From contig JAGACE010000169.1 in NCBI GenBank assembly GCA_017614275.1, positions 1 to 6,293 on the forward strand: a stretch of DNA of 6,293 nucleotides. Direction: 5' to 3'. The DNA is from Clostridia bacterium. GTDB taxonomy: Bacteria > Bacillota > Clostridia > Oscillospirales > Acutalibacteraceae. Shown in pieces: positions 1 through 6,169 of this stretch; within the stretch, counting starts at the first letter, position 1, and each line of letters starts with the position of its first letter. Both the position numbers and the translations under genes were made by a program. The notes beneath the pieces were generated by a model that ran no database searches, was not told where the DNA came from, and worked only from the letters and a program-made list of their open reading frames with translations.

Positions 1-349
1 AGCCGGAGGGCTCGAGCAGCTGTCCGATCGGGCCGATGTCCAGAGCGACCAGGACGTCGGTGCCTTCCGCCGCCGCTTTCGCGTTGCGGACGGCCGCCGC
101 CACGATCTCTTCGGTCGTGTGGCCGCAGCCCTCCAGTTTATAGGGATTGGCGCCGAACGTGTTCGTATAGATCAGGTCCGCGCCGGCATCGATATAGGCT
201 TTGTGGAAAGAGGTGATGAGGTCCGGATGCGTCAGGTTCAGGGTCTCCGGATTGTGCTCATAGGTGGCCCCGCTCTTCTGGATGAGAGTGCCCATCGCCC
301 CGTCCAGGAGCACGAACTCCCGGGTCTTCAGCAGAGTCTCAAATGTCAC
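1..349 (-). CDS. metH: Homocysteine S-methyltransferase / MetH-type methionine synthase, N-terminal part (partial, runs off left edge)
   Basis: 116 codons are visible. They match the start of the homocysteine-binding barrel found in cobalamin-dependent methionine synthases and BHMT-like enzymes, which transfer a methyl group to homocysteine in the cytoplasm. Landmarks are DGAMGT at residues 16-21, PETLNLT at 34-40, YTNTFGAN at 61-68 and DIGPIGQLLEP at 104-113. The zinc-binding cysteines and any pterin- or B12-binding domains would lie beyond the window edge and cannot be checked. I chose the GTG at 349-347 because AGGTGA lies 5 nt upstream of it. An in-frame GTG at 358-356 has a weaker ribosome-binding site. 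The start overlaps the stop of the upstream reactivation gene by 11 nt, so translation is probably coupled. That neighbour argues for a B12-dependent MetH whose reactivation domain is a separate protein, rather than a B12-independent enzyme. The domain call is firm, but the full-length architecture is inferred. Confidence 0.87.
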   Translation of the reverse strand, partial: MTFETLLKTREFVLLDGAMGTLIQKSGATYEHNPETLNLTHPDLITSFHKAYIDAGADLIYTNTFGANPYKLEGCGHTTEEIVAAAVRNAKAAAEGTDVLVALDIGPIGQLLEPSG

Positions 350-989
350 AGTGGTCACCTCGTTTCCGATAGTTGCAGGTGTCCCGCAGAGTACAGGACG
401 CGCAGCCCCGTCTCTGTTTCGGGACTTCTGTCTCCGACAGGCCCAGGACCGCGGTCACGGACTTGGTGGGGATCAGAAGAGAGTGGTCGCTGGTCGTCAG
501 GCCGATCTTCTTCTGCGCGTCGAGTTCCGTCAGGAACCATTTCTGGAGGTCGATGGGATAGTCCCCGTAGCCGGGGCTGAACCGGACGGTCAGGAACCGG
601 TCCGGGCACTGTTCTGCCAGCAGTTCCTCGAAACGGGCGCACACCTGTTCGATGGCGACGCCGGCCAGCGCGTCCAGCACGACGGCCCGGGACAGGTCGG
701 TGACCTGGGCGATGCGCAGCATCCGGTCGATGCCCGTGCCCAGGGTGGCGGCCAGCAGGACGGCCTGTGTACATCCCTCCAGATGGGCCCGGATGTCCTC
801 TCCCCGCATCAGTTCCGGCCAGGGGAGCTCTTTGACCTTGTAAAGGTATTTCGGTTCGGCGGTCGCCAGGACCTCCCGTTCGCACTCCTCTAGAAGGCGT
901 TCCATCTCCGGGTTCATGGCGACCCGCGCGTCGCCCAGGTAGCGAACGGCTTCGGCGCGGTCGAGAGAATGTAAAGTGATCAGAGCCAT
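339..989 (-). CDS. Stand-alone vitamin B12-dependent methionine synthase reactivation protein
   Basis: A 216-residue protein resembling the C-terminal activation domain of E. coli MetH (Pfam Met_synt_B12). In MetH that domain binds S-adenosylmethionine and reductively remethylates oxidised cob(II)alamin. The best signature is RFSPGYGDYP at residues 136-145, the counterpart of the SAM-binding R-x-x-PGY segment of MetH. A hydrophobic stretch with TLGTGID (82-88) and LIPTKSVTAVLGL (172-184) also fit stand-alone members of the family, such as the Thermotoga protein. The C-terminus carries Cys196, Cys199, Cys205 and Cys214 (C-x2-C-x5-C-x8-C), a possible metal or Fe-S site not present in the E. coli domain. 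The ATG at 989 follows AAAGGGGG. The 3' end overlaps the start of the MetH-type gene, its expected partner. A strong hairpin ends 21 nt before the start codon, leaving no room for a promoter in between. The family is confident; the partnership is inferred. Confidence 0.88.
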   Translation of the reverse strand: MALITLHSLDRAEAVRYLGDARVAMNPEMERLLEECEREVLATAEPKYLYKVKELPWPELMRGEDIRAHLEGCTQAVLLAATLGTGIDRMLRIAQVTDLSRAVVLDALAGVAIEQVCARFEELLAEQCPDRFLTVRFSPGYGDYPIDLQKWFLTELDAQKKIGLTTSDHSLLIPTKSVTAVLGLSETEVPKQRRGCASCTLRDTCNYRKRGDHCDI

Positions 990-1010
990 TCGCCCCCTTT
1001 CTTTGAAAAC

Positions 1011-1039
1011 GACTCCGCACTTGGATGAAGTGCGGAGTC
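1011..1039 (-). terminator. Probable intrinsic terminator or attenuator hairpin
   Basis: A perfect 12-bp inverted repeat: GACTCCGCACTT at 1011-1022 pairs with AAGTGCGGAGTC at 1028-1039 around a 5-nt loop. On the minus strand the stem is followed by GTTTTC, a short T-tract, whereas the plus strand has none, so it should act on leftward transcripts. It begins about 19 nt past the stop of the LRR-type surface protein gene and ends 21 nt before the start codon of the reactivation gene. It could end the ispE-LRR transcript, or act as a partial terminator or attenuator through which metH-region transcription must read. The T-tract is short, so efficiency is uncertain. Confidence 0.75.
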
Positions 1040-1057
1040 CTTGGTGGATCGTACGGT

Positions 1058-1957
1058 TTACGGACGGCGGCGCAGTTTCAGGAACAGGAACGCGATGGCG
1101 GACAGGCCCACGGCACCGACCCCGGCAAGGGTGGCGATGCGCGCGACGTCGTTGTCGCCGCTCTGCGCGGTGCGGTCCGGCTTCGGATCCTCGAACCCGA
1201 TGATGGTGCCGTCTTTGTCGGTGATGGCCTCACCGGCGAAGGTGACGGTGGTGACTTCCTCCGCCATCTTCGGATCGGGCTGTTCCTCGATGGTGTCCGG
1301 GTCCACTTCCACTTCGGGGATCAGCGGGCCCTGGGCCTTCTTGGTCTTCTGTGCCTTCGTGCTCTTGATCGTCAGCGTACGGTGCTGGACCGTGGTCCGC
1401 TTTTTCGGATCGGAGGTCGTGGCGGGAGAAGAGGTCGTCTTTTTGGTGGTCTTCTTTGTAGTCTTGTCCGCCTGTTTGGTGGTCTTGGCGGTCGTCTTTT
1501 TCGTGGTGGACTTGTCGTCCGAGTCGTCCTTTTCGGTGGTCTTGTCCTCGTCGTCCGCCTTCGTCGTCGTCTCCTCGGCCTTCTTGGTGGTCGTGGTGGT
1601 CGTGGCGGGCGGCGGCGTCGGTTTTTCCGAATAGACGATGTTGGCGCCTTCGGCGAACGCGCCTTTTTCTATGGTGATGTTGTCGCTGCTGTTGTCCACA
1701 TAGACGTTCGTGACGTTGGCGTAGCCGGAGAGCGCGCCCTCTTTGATGGTGGTGACCGAGGAGGGCACATAGATGGTCTTGACCTTCAGGCGGTCGATGA
1801 TGCCGTCGTCCAGCGTACTGCTGGTGACGACCTTCGTGCCCGCCGGGATCCGGCGCACCGTGGAGCTCTCATCGTCGTCCCCGTCTGCCGCGAAGGCCGG
1901 GACAGCGCAGACGAACATCATCAGTACCGCAAGCAGTACCGATAACAGTTTCTTCAT
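1058..1957 (-). CDS. Secreted, membrane-anchored LRR-type surface protein with Thr/Lys-rich linker
   Basis: A 299-residue predicted exported protein of unknown function. Residues 1-23 form a signal peptide (MKK, then a hydrophobic core, then cleavage after AFA). Residues about 55-108 look like one to two BspA-type leucine-rich repeats (LRR_5), with KTIYVPSSVTTIKEGAL at 60-76 followed by a second, shorter unit ending in KGAFAEGANIVY. Residues about 113-205 are a low-complexity Thr/Lys/Asp linker with runs such as TTTTTT and repeated TTKK or KTTK. Residues about 210-265 form a more ordered acidic stretch. A single transmembrane helix at about 271-293 is followed by KLRRRP, which implies an outward-facing N-terminal part held in the membrane. 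There is no LPXTG motif. The ATG at 1957 has AAGGAG 9 nt upstream, within the last codons of ispE, and only 4 nt separate the genes, so expression is probably coupled. The topology is well supported; the role and ligand are unknown. Confidence 0.85.
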   Translation of the reverse strand: MKKLLSVLLAVLMMFVCAVPAFAADGDDDESSTVRRIPAGTKVVTSSTLDDGIIDRLKVKTIYVPSSVTTIKEGALSGYANVTNVYVDNSSDNITIEKGAFAEGANIVYSEKPTPPPATTTTTTKKAEETTTKADDEDKTTEKDDSDDKSTTKKTTAKTTKQADKTTKKTTKKTTSSPATTSDPKKRTTVQHRTLTIKSTKAQKTKKAQGPLIPEVEVDPDTIEEQPDPKMAEEVTTVTFAGEAITDKDGTIIGFEDPKPDRTAQSGDNDVARIATLAGVGAVGLSAIAFLFLKLRRRP

Positions 1958-1961
1958 GTTG

Positions 1962-2840
1962 TCACGCTCCTTCCACGATGGTCACGCCCTGTCTGACAGG
2001 CTGACAGACATAGGTATCCGGATACCCCGCGCGGAGAAGGGCCTCCGCACAGGCATTTGCTTTCTCTTCGGTTTCGAACACACCGTAGATGGTGGGTCCG
2101 CTGCCGCTCATGCAGTGGACGAGGGAACCCGCGTCCCGCATGACGGCTTTGATGTCGACCCGTCCGGCCACGTAGACGAACTGCTCGAAGACGTTGCCGA
2201 CCAGAGAATAGACGGCGTCGGTGTCCCCTGCCGCGGCGGCCCGCAGCATAGCAGTGGTGTCCAGGTGACGGACATAGTCGGTATGATCGAAGGCGTCATA
2301 GGCCTCCTTGGTGGAGACGTCCTGCGCCGGTTTCACCAGCACGTACCAGTCCTGCCGGATGTCCGGCAGCGGCGCCAGCACCTGGCCGATGTCCATGGCC
2401 GCCATGGTGCCGCCCTGGATGCAGAAAGGCACGTCGGCGCCGACTTTGACGGCGATGCGGCAGAGCTCCCGCTCGGAGAGTCCGGCTTTGGTGAGTTCGT
2501 TGAGGCCCACGAAGACGGCGGCGGCATCCGCGCTCCCGCCGGCCAGTCCGGCCGCGAAGGGGATGTTCTTCCGGATGTCGATGTGGATGCCGGGATTCTT
2601 GATACCGGTCTCTTTGAAAAAGCGGTCCGCGGCCTTCCAGCCGATATTGGTCTTGTCGGAAGGCAGTTTCTCGTTGGAACAGGACAGGGTGATGGTCCCG
2701 GGCCTGCCGGTCTCGGTCAGCGTGATGCGGTCATAGATCCCGACGGACTGCATGATCATGAAGAGGGTATGGTAGCCGTCTTCGGTGCGTCCCAGGATAT
2801 CCAACATCAGATTGACTTTTGCCGCTGCCTGCAAGATCAT
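1962..2840 (-). CDS. ispE: 4-diphosphocytidyl-2-C-methyl-D-erythritol kinase (IspE)
   Basis: A 292-residue cytoplasmic GHMP kinase that phosphorylates CDP-methylerythritol with ATP, the fourth step of the MEP (non-mevalonate) isoprenoid pathway. The diagnostic elements are present in order: AAAKVNLMLDILGRTEDGYH at residues 5-24, with the expected catalytic Lys8; the ATP-binding motif PFAAGLAGGSADAAA at 94-108; GADVPF at 134-139, with the expected catalytic Asp136; and the C-terminal GHMP motif MSGSGPT at 244-250. Length is normal for the family. The ATG at 2840 is preceded by GGAGG with an 8-nt spacer. It is the first gene of the leftward cluster, about 40 nt from a good promoter candidate, and is followed 4 nt later by the surface-protein gene. 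No key residue is missing. Confidence 0.96.
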   Translation of the reverse strand: MILQAAAKVNLMLDILGRTEDGYHTLFMIMQSVGIYDRITLTETGRPGTITLSCSNEKLPSDKTNIGWKAADRFFKETGIKNPGIHIDIRKNIPFAAGLAGGSADAAAVFVGLNELTKAGLSERELCRIAVKVGADVPFCIQGGTMAAMDIGQVLAPLPDIRQDWYVLVKPAQDVSTKEAYDAFDHTDYVRHLDTTAMLRAAAAGDTDAVYSLVGNVFEQFVYVAGRVDIKAVMRDAGSLVHCMSGSGPTIYGVFETEEKANACAEALLRAGYPDTYVCQPVRQGVTIVEGA

Positions 2841-2887
2841 CCGTGTGTCCTCCGCCTATTGCCCCATTATTTCTTAATAGTTATATT

Positions 2888-2917
2888 ATTTTAGCATATA
2901 ATTAGGGAAAAAGACAA
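2888..2917 (-). promoter_or_regulatory. Candidate sigma-A-type promoter for ispE cluster
   Basis: Read on the minus strand, there is a -35-like TTGTCT (2917-2912), an 18-nt spacer and a -10-like TAAAAT (2893-2888). TGC directly before the -10 gives an extended -10 element. Transcription would begin near 2881, leaving a leader of about 40 nt before the ispE start at 2840. The match is to the general bacterial housekeeping consensus and is not proven. Confidence 0.6.
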
Positions 2918-2957
2918 GAAAATCGCCCGATCGCCAGTTTTTTGTTTTTTTGGCCTT

Positions 2958-2973
2958 TATAATATGATAAAAT
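2958..2973 (+). promoter_or_regulatory. Candidate -10 region for the ACT/DUF711/trmK/nif3/rqcH operon
   Basis: Two overlapping -10 candidates lie here: a perfect TATAAT at 2958-2963, and TAAAAT at 2968-2973 preceded by TGA as an extended -10. Upstream is a T-rich tract (2938-2951) containing TTGTTT at 2942-2947, but no -35 box sits at the ideal 17-nt spacing from either one. The start site would be about 2970-2980, giving a leader of some 40-50 nt to the ATG at 3018. That this region is the operon promoter is likely; which hexamer is used is undecided. Confidence 0.5.
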
Positions 2974-3017
2974 GACTGCGACCAAACAACCATACTCACC
3001 ATCCGGAGGTAACACCC

Positions 3018-3287
3018 ATGCGTGCTGTCATCACCGTCGTCGGCAAGGACACCGTCGGCATCTTCGCGAAAGTCTCCACGTTCTGCGCCGAGCGGAACGT
3101 CAACATCCTCGGCGTCTCCCAGACCATCCTGGAAGACATGTTCTGCATGATGATGCAGGTCTCCATGGACGACTGCGACATCCCCTTCGGGGAGTTCGCG
3201 GACGCCATCAAATCCTACGGTCTGGAGAACGACCTCGTCATCCACGCGATGCACGAGGACATCTTCAATTCCATGCACCGCATCTAA
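3018..3287 (+). CDS. Small ACT-domain protein (UPF0237 family)
   Basis: An 89-residue protein that is almost entirely a single ACT domain, the small-ligand (often amino-acid) binding fold. The first strand and loop are [12 protein letters not shown] at residues 4-15, the usual position of the ligand-binding loop. [11 protein letters not shown] (27-37) and [10 protein letters not shown] (41-50) supply the following strands. It resembles the free-standing ACT proteins of the UPF0237 family, distantly like GcvR, whose ligand is not established. The ATG at 3018 follows GGAGGT with a 7-nt spacer. Its stop is 10 nt before the DUF711 gene, and this pairing is conserved in many Firmicutes, so it probably senses a metabolite for, or binds to, the DUF711 protein. 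That last point is inference. Confidence 0.9.
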   Translation: MRAVITVVGKDTVGIFAKVSTFCAERNVNILGVSQTILEDMFCMMMQVSMDDCDIPFGEFADAIKSYGLENDLVIHAMHEDIFNSMHRI

Positions 3288-3297
3288 GGAGACAGCC

Positions 3298-4659
3298 ATG
3301 ATCGACCTCAACACTGCGGACATCCTCGAGACCATCCACATGATCGACGAGGAACACCTCGACATCAGAACCATCACCATGGGCATCTCCCTGCTCGACT
3401 GCGCGGACTCCGACATCGACCGGGCCTGCGAGCGCATTTACGAGAAGATCGTCCGCAAGGCGGAACACCTCGTGAAGACCGGCGAAGACATCGAGCGGGA
3501 GTACGGCATCCCCATCATCAACAAGCGGATCTCCGTCACGCCCATCGCCATGCTCCTCGCCGCCAGCGGCGGGGATCCGGTGAAGTACGCGAAAGCGCTG
3601 GAGCGCGCCGCCAAAGAAGTCGGCGCCAACTACCTCGGCGGCTACTCCGCCCTGGTCCAGAAAGGCTTCGCGGCGGGCGATGAAGCCCTCATCCGGTCCA
3701 TCCCGGAGGCCCTGACGGTGACCGATCACGTCTGTTCCAGCGTGAACATCGGTTCCACCAAAGCCGGCATCAACATGGACGCGGTCGCCCTCATGGGGCA
3801 GATCATCCGCGAGTGCGCGGAGAAGACCGCGGACCGCGAATGTGTCGCCGCCTCCAAGCTGGTGGTCTTCTGCAACGCCGTGGAAGACAATCCCTTCATG
3901 GCCGGCGCGTTCCACGGCGCGGGCGAAGCGGACTGCGTCATCAACGTCGGCGTCTCCGGCCCCGGCGTCGTCCGCACGGCGCTCGCCAAGATGCCCGATG
4001 CCAACATCACCGACATCGCCAAAGCCGTCAAGCGGACGGCGTTCAAGATCACCCGGGTCGGCCAGCTGGTGGCCACCGAGGCCTCCCGGCGCCTCGACGT
4101 GCCCTTCGGCATCGTCGACCTGTCTCTGGCCCCCACCCCCGCCGTCGGCGACTCCGTGGCCCATGTCCTCGAAGAAATGGGTCTGGAGCAGTGCGGCGCC
4201 GCAGGCACCACGGCCTGCCTCGCCCTGCTCAACGACGCGGTCAAAAAGGGCGGCGTCATGGCGTCCAGCCATGTCGGCGGCCTGTCCGGGGCCTTCATCC
4301 CGGTCTCGGAAGACGCCGGGATGATCGACGCAGCCAAGAGCGGCTGTCTGACCATCGAAAAACTGGAGGCCATGACGGCGGTCTGCTCCGTCGGCCTCGA
4401 CATGATCGCCGTGCCCGGCGACACCCCGGCGGACGTCCTCTCCGGCATCATCGCCGACGAGGCCGCCATCGGCATGGTCAACTCCAAGACCACCGCGGTG
4501 CGCATCATCCCCGCCATCGGCAAGCAGCCCGGCGAGGAACTCGAGTACGGCGGGCTGTTCGGCAGCGCGCCCATCATGCCGGTGAACACGGCGTCCCCCG
4601 CGAAGTTCATCGCCCGGGGCGGACGCATCCCCGCGCCGCTGCAGAGCCTGAAGAACTGA
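3298..4659 (+). CDS. DUF711 / UPF0210 PFL-family protein
   Basis: A 453-residue protein matching the DUF711 (UPF0210) family in both length and sequence. The family has a fold related to pyruvate formate-lyase, but its reaction is not known. Family-like segments are GISLLDC at residues 29-35, INKRISVTP at 74-82, [17 protein letters not shown] at 191-207, VGVSGPGVV at 217-225, [17 protein letters not shown] at 303-319, [20 protein letters not shown] at 323-342 and the C-terminal [14 protein letters not shown] see no typical glycyl-radical loop near the C-terminus, so it should not be called a formate lyase. The ATG at 3298 follows TAAGGAG, whose TAA is the stop of the ACT gene, so the two are likely translated together. 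The stop overlaps the trmK start by one base (TGATG). The family is confident; the function is unknown. Confidence 0.93.
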   Translation: MIDLNTADILETIHMIDEEHLDIRTITMGISLLDCADSDIDRACERIYEKIVRKAEHLVKTGEDIEREYGIPIINKRISVTPIAMLLAASGGDPVKYAKALERAAKEVGANYLGGYSALVQKGFAAGDEALIRSIPEALTVTDHVCSSVNIGSTKAGINMDAVALMGQIIRECAEKTADRECVAASKLVVFCNAVEDNPFMAGAFHGAGEADCVINVGVSGPGVVRTALAKMPDANITDIAKAVKRTAFKITRVGQLVATEASRRLDVPFGIVDLSLAPTPAVGDSVAHVLEEMGLEQCGAAGTTACLALLNDAVKKGGVMASSHVGGLSGAFIPVSEDAGMIDAAKSGCLTIEKLEAMTAVCSVGLDMIAVPGDTPADVLSGIIADEAAIGMVNSKTTAVRIIPAIGKQPGEELEYGGLFGSAPIMPVNTASPAKFIARGGRIPAPLQSLKN

Positions 4660-5369
4660 TGATCGCCCTGACGAACCGCCTGGCCATGGTGGCCGGCCTC
4701 ACACGGGACGGCCGTCCGTTCGCGGACATCGGCACCGACCACGCCTATCTGCCGGCCAGTCTGGTGGAGGAAGGACGCGTGCCGCATGCAGCCGCCTCTG
4801 ACGTCCGGCCGGGCCCCCTGCAGAACGCCGCGGCCACGCTGGAGAAATACGGGCTTTCCGACAAAGTCGAGCTCCTGCTCTGCAGCGGGTTCGAACATCC
4901 GGCCCTGGAGGCCTACACGGACTTCGTGATGGCCGGCATGGGCGGGAACCTCATGGTCGATCTGCTGACCGCGGCCCCCTTCCTGCAGCGCGAAGGCACG
5001 CACCTGGTCCTGCAGCCCCAGTCCCACGCGGAAGATGTACGGGACTGGCTGTACCGCAACGGGTTCTCCGTCCTGCGGGAGACCGCCACTGTGGACAACG
5101 GCCGGGTGTACATCGCCCTGGAAACGGCCTTCACCGGAGAGACGAGAGAGGCCACCCTGTCCGAGTGCTATCTCGGCCGGCTGCCGGAGAGCACCGCTCC
5201 GGAGCGCTTCGACTTTTTCCGCGACGTGCTCCGCCGCCTGACCGCCCGCCACGACGCCCTCCTCTCCTATCCGGAGGAACAGGAGGAGTGCCGGCTGCTG
5301 GAGCCCGTGATCGCGGACGTAAAGGCGCTGCTGGATACGGAATCTAATTACGGAGGAAACCGTCTATGA
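4659..5369 (+). CDS. trmK: tRNA (adenine(22)-N(1))-methyltransferase TrmK
   Basis: A 236-residue SAM-dependent methyltransferase of the TrmK (B. subtilis YqfN) family, which makes m1A at position 22 in the D-loop of certain tRNAs. The Rossmann-fold SAM site starts with ADIGTDHAYLP at residues 22-32. ASDVRPGPL follows at 46-54, then AGMGG at 92-96 and LQPQSH at 118-123 near the expected active site. Residues about 178-228 are charged and helical, fitting the family's C-terminal coiled-coil extension. The start was set at the ATG at 4659, which shares its A with the stop of the DUF711 gene. No clear Shine-Dalgarno sequence precedes it, so translation probably depends on reinitiation from upstream. 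The in-frame sequence before this ATG is out-of-frame DUF711 coding sequence and should not be added to the protein. Its stop overlaps the nif3 start (ATGA). Confidence 0.93.
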   Translation: MIALTNRLAMVAGLTRDGRPFADIGTDHAYLPASLVEEGRVPHAAASDVRPGPLQNAAATLEKYGLSDKVELLLCSGFEHPALEAYTDFVMAGMGGNLMVDLLTAAPFLQREGTHLVLQPQSHAEDVRDWLYRNGFSVLRETATVDNGRVYIALETAFTGETREATLSECYLGRLPESTAPERFDFFRDVLRRLTARHDALLSYPEEQEECRLLEPVIADVKALLDTESNYGGNRL

Positions 5370-6145
5370 GTACCACCGTCAGAGATATTTATGAATGCAT
5401 CGACCGCTTCGCCCCGTTTTCCACCCAGGAGTCCTGGGACAACTCGGGCTTTCTGGTGGGCGATGCGTCGAAAGAAGTCCGCAGGGTCGCCGTCTGTCTG
5501 GACGTGACCCACGACACCCTGGCGCAGGCGGAAGCCTTCGGCGCGGACCTCATCGTCAGCCACCACCCGGTGATCTTCCACCCGATGAAGGGCCTGCGGG
5601 AGCAGACCCCGGGCACCGAGTCCATCGTCTACGAGGCCATCCGGAAGGACATCGCCATCCTGTCGGCCCACACCTGCTGGGACCTGGCGGAGGGCGGCGT
5701 CAACGACGTGCTGGCTACGCTCTGCGGGCTGGAGGACATCGAGGCCGTCCTGCCGGATGAGAACGGCAACTGCATGGTCCGCAAAGGGACCCTGAAGACC
5801 GCCGTGCCCGCGGAGGAATACGCGGACGTGGTGGCCGAGACCCTGAACACGTTGGTGCGCCTGGCGCTCCCCGAGAAAATGATCCGCACGGTCGCCGTCT
5901 GCGGCGGCGCCGGCGCGTCCTTCCTGCCGGATCTCAAGGCGGAAGGCGTGGACGCCTACATCACCGGAGACGCGAAACACAACGACTTCCTGGACGCGAT
6001 CGACTGCGACATCGCGCTGCTGGCCGCCGGCCACTATGAGACCGAGACCGTCTCCATGCCGGTGCTCCGGGAGATCCTGACGCAGGAGTTCCCGGACCTC
6101 GAATTCCGGTATCTGGAATCCGCCCCGATCGTCTACATCGGATAA
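5366..6145 (+). CDS. Nif3-like dinuclear metal centre protein (DUF34, YqfO/YbgI family)
   Basis: A 259-residue member of the Nif3/DUF34 family, hexameric proteins that bind two metal ions. Their cellular role is still debated. Putative metal ligands are all visible: His66 and His67 in SHHPVIFHP, Asp106 in AHTCWD, and His223 and Glu227 in AGHYETE. WDNSGFLVG at residues 24-32 and EGGVND at 109-114 are also family-typical. The protein is the short form, like E. coli YbgI (about 250 residues), and lacks the PII-like insert of B. subtilis YqfO (about 370). It directly follows trmK with a 4-nt ATGA overlap, as in the classic yqfN-yqfO pair, and uses a GGAGG lying inside the end of trmK. GTP cyclohydrolase annotations for this family should be treated with caution. 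Confidence 0.94.
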   Translation: MSTTVRDIYECIDRFAPFSTQESWDNSGFLVGDASKEVRRVAVCLDVTHDTLAQAEAFGADLIVSHHPVIFHPMKGLREQTPGTESIVYEAIRKDIAILSAHTCWDLAEGGVNDVLATLCGLEDIEAVLPDENGNCMVRKGTLKTAVPAEEYADVVAETLNTLVRLALPEKMIRTVAVCGGAGASFLPDLKAEGVDAYITGDAKHNDFLDAIDCDIALLAAGHYETETVSMPVLREILTQEFPDLEFRYLESAPIVYIG

Positions 6146-6169
6146 TACGAAACAAGGAGGACCCCGCTC

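Larger units (their letters stand above)
2841..3017. other. AT-rich divergent intergenic region
   Basis: This 177-nt gap separates the two divergent clusters and is strikingly AT-rich between about 2870 and 2975 compared with the GC-rich genes on either side. It holds promoter candidates for both directions and the two leader regions. I see no open reading frame, tRNA, riboswitch-like fold or convincing long inverted repeat. The only palindromic element noted is a short CGATCG at 2928-2933. Confidence 0.8.

Noticed and set aside
356..358. An alternative GTG start for the MetH-type gene, three codons upstream
   Set aside because: It is in frame but has a poorer ribosome-binding site than the GTG at 349-347, which follows AGGTGA at 5 nt. 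It remains possible.
1390..1620. A tandem DNA repeat or CRISPR-like array suggested by repeated short GTGGTCTT-like units
   Set aside because: The repetition comes from Thr/Lys codons of the linker in an intact reading frame. There are no regular spacers or fixed repeat length.
1025..1945. A 306-codon plus-strand open frame rich in Gly/Arg/Leu/Val opposite the LRR protein gene
   Set aside because: Its composition is just the complement of the Thr/Lys/Asp codon runs. The minus-strand frame has a signal peptide, a good ribosome-binding site and a membrane anchor.
2841..3017. A riboswitch or small RNA in the divergent intergenic region
   Set aside because: Both predicted leaders are only about 40-50 nt, and I could find no extended pairing or recognisable conserved core.
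3813..4658. An upstream plus-strand extension of the trmK frame (open from 3813)
   Set aside because: It overlaps DUF711 in another frame, and its translation is Arg/His/Pro-rich shadow sequence. TrmK similarity starts only at the ATG at 4659.
3298..4659. Annotation of the DUF711 protein as pyruvate formate-lyase
   Set aside because: The relation is at fold level. No typical glycyl-radical loop is seen, no activating enzyme lies nearby, and the length of 453 residues is far shorter than a true formate lyase.
3726..5252. A 508-codon open frame on the minus strand, antisense to the DUF711 gene and trmK
   Set aside because: It lies antisense to two well-supported genes, its translation is low-complexity in places and resembles no known family, and such frames are expected opposite GC-rich genes. 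It also spans the junction of two real genes.
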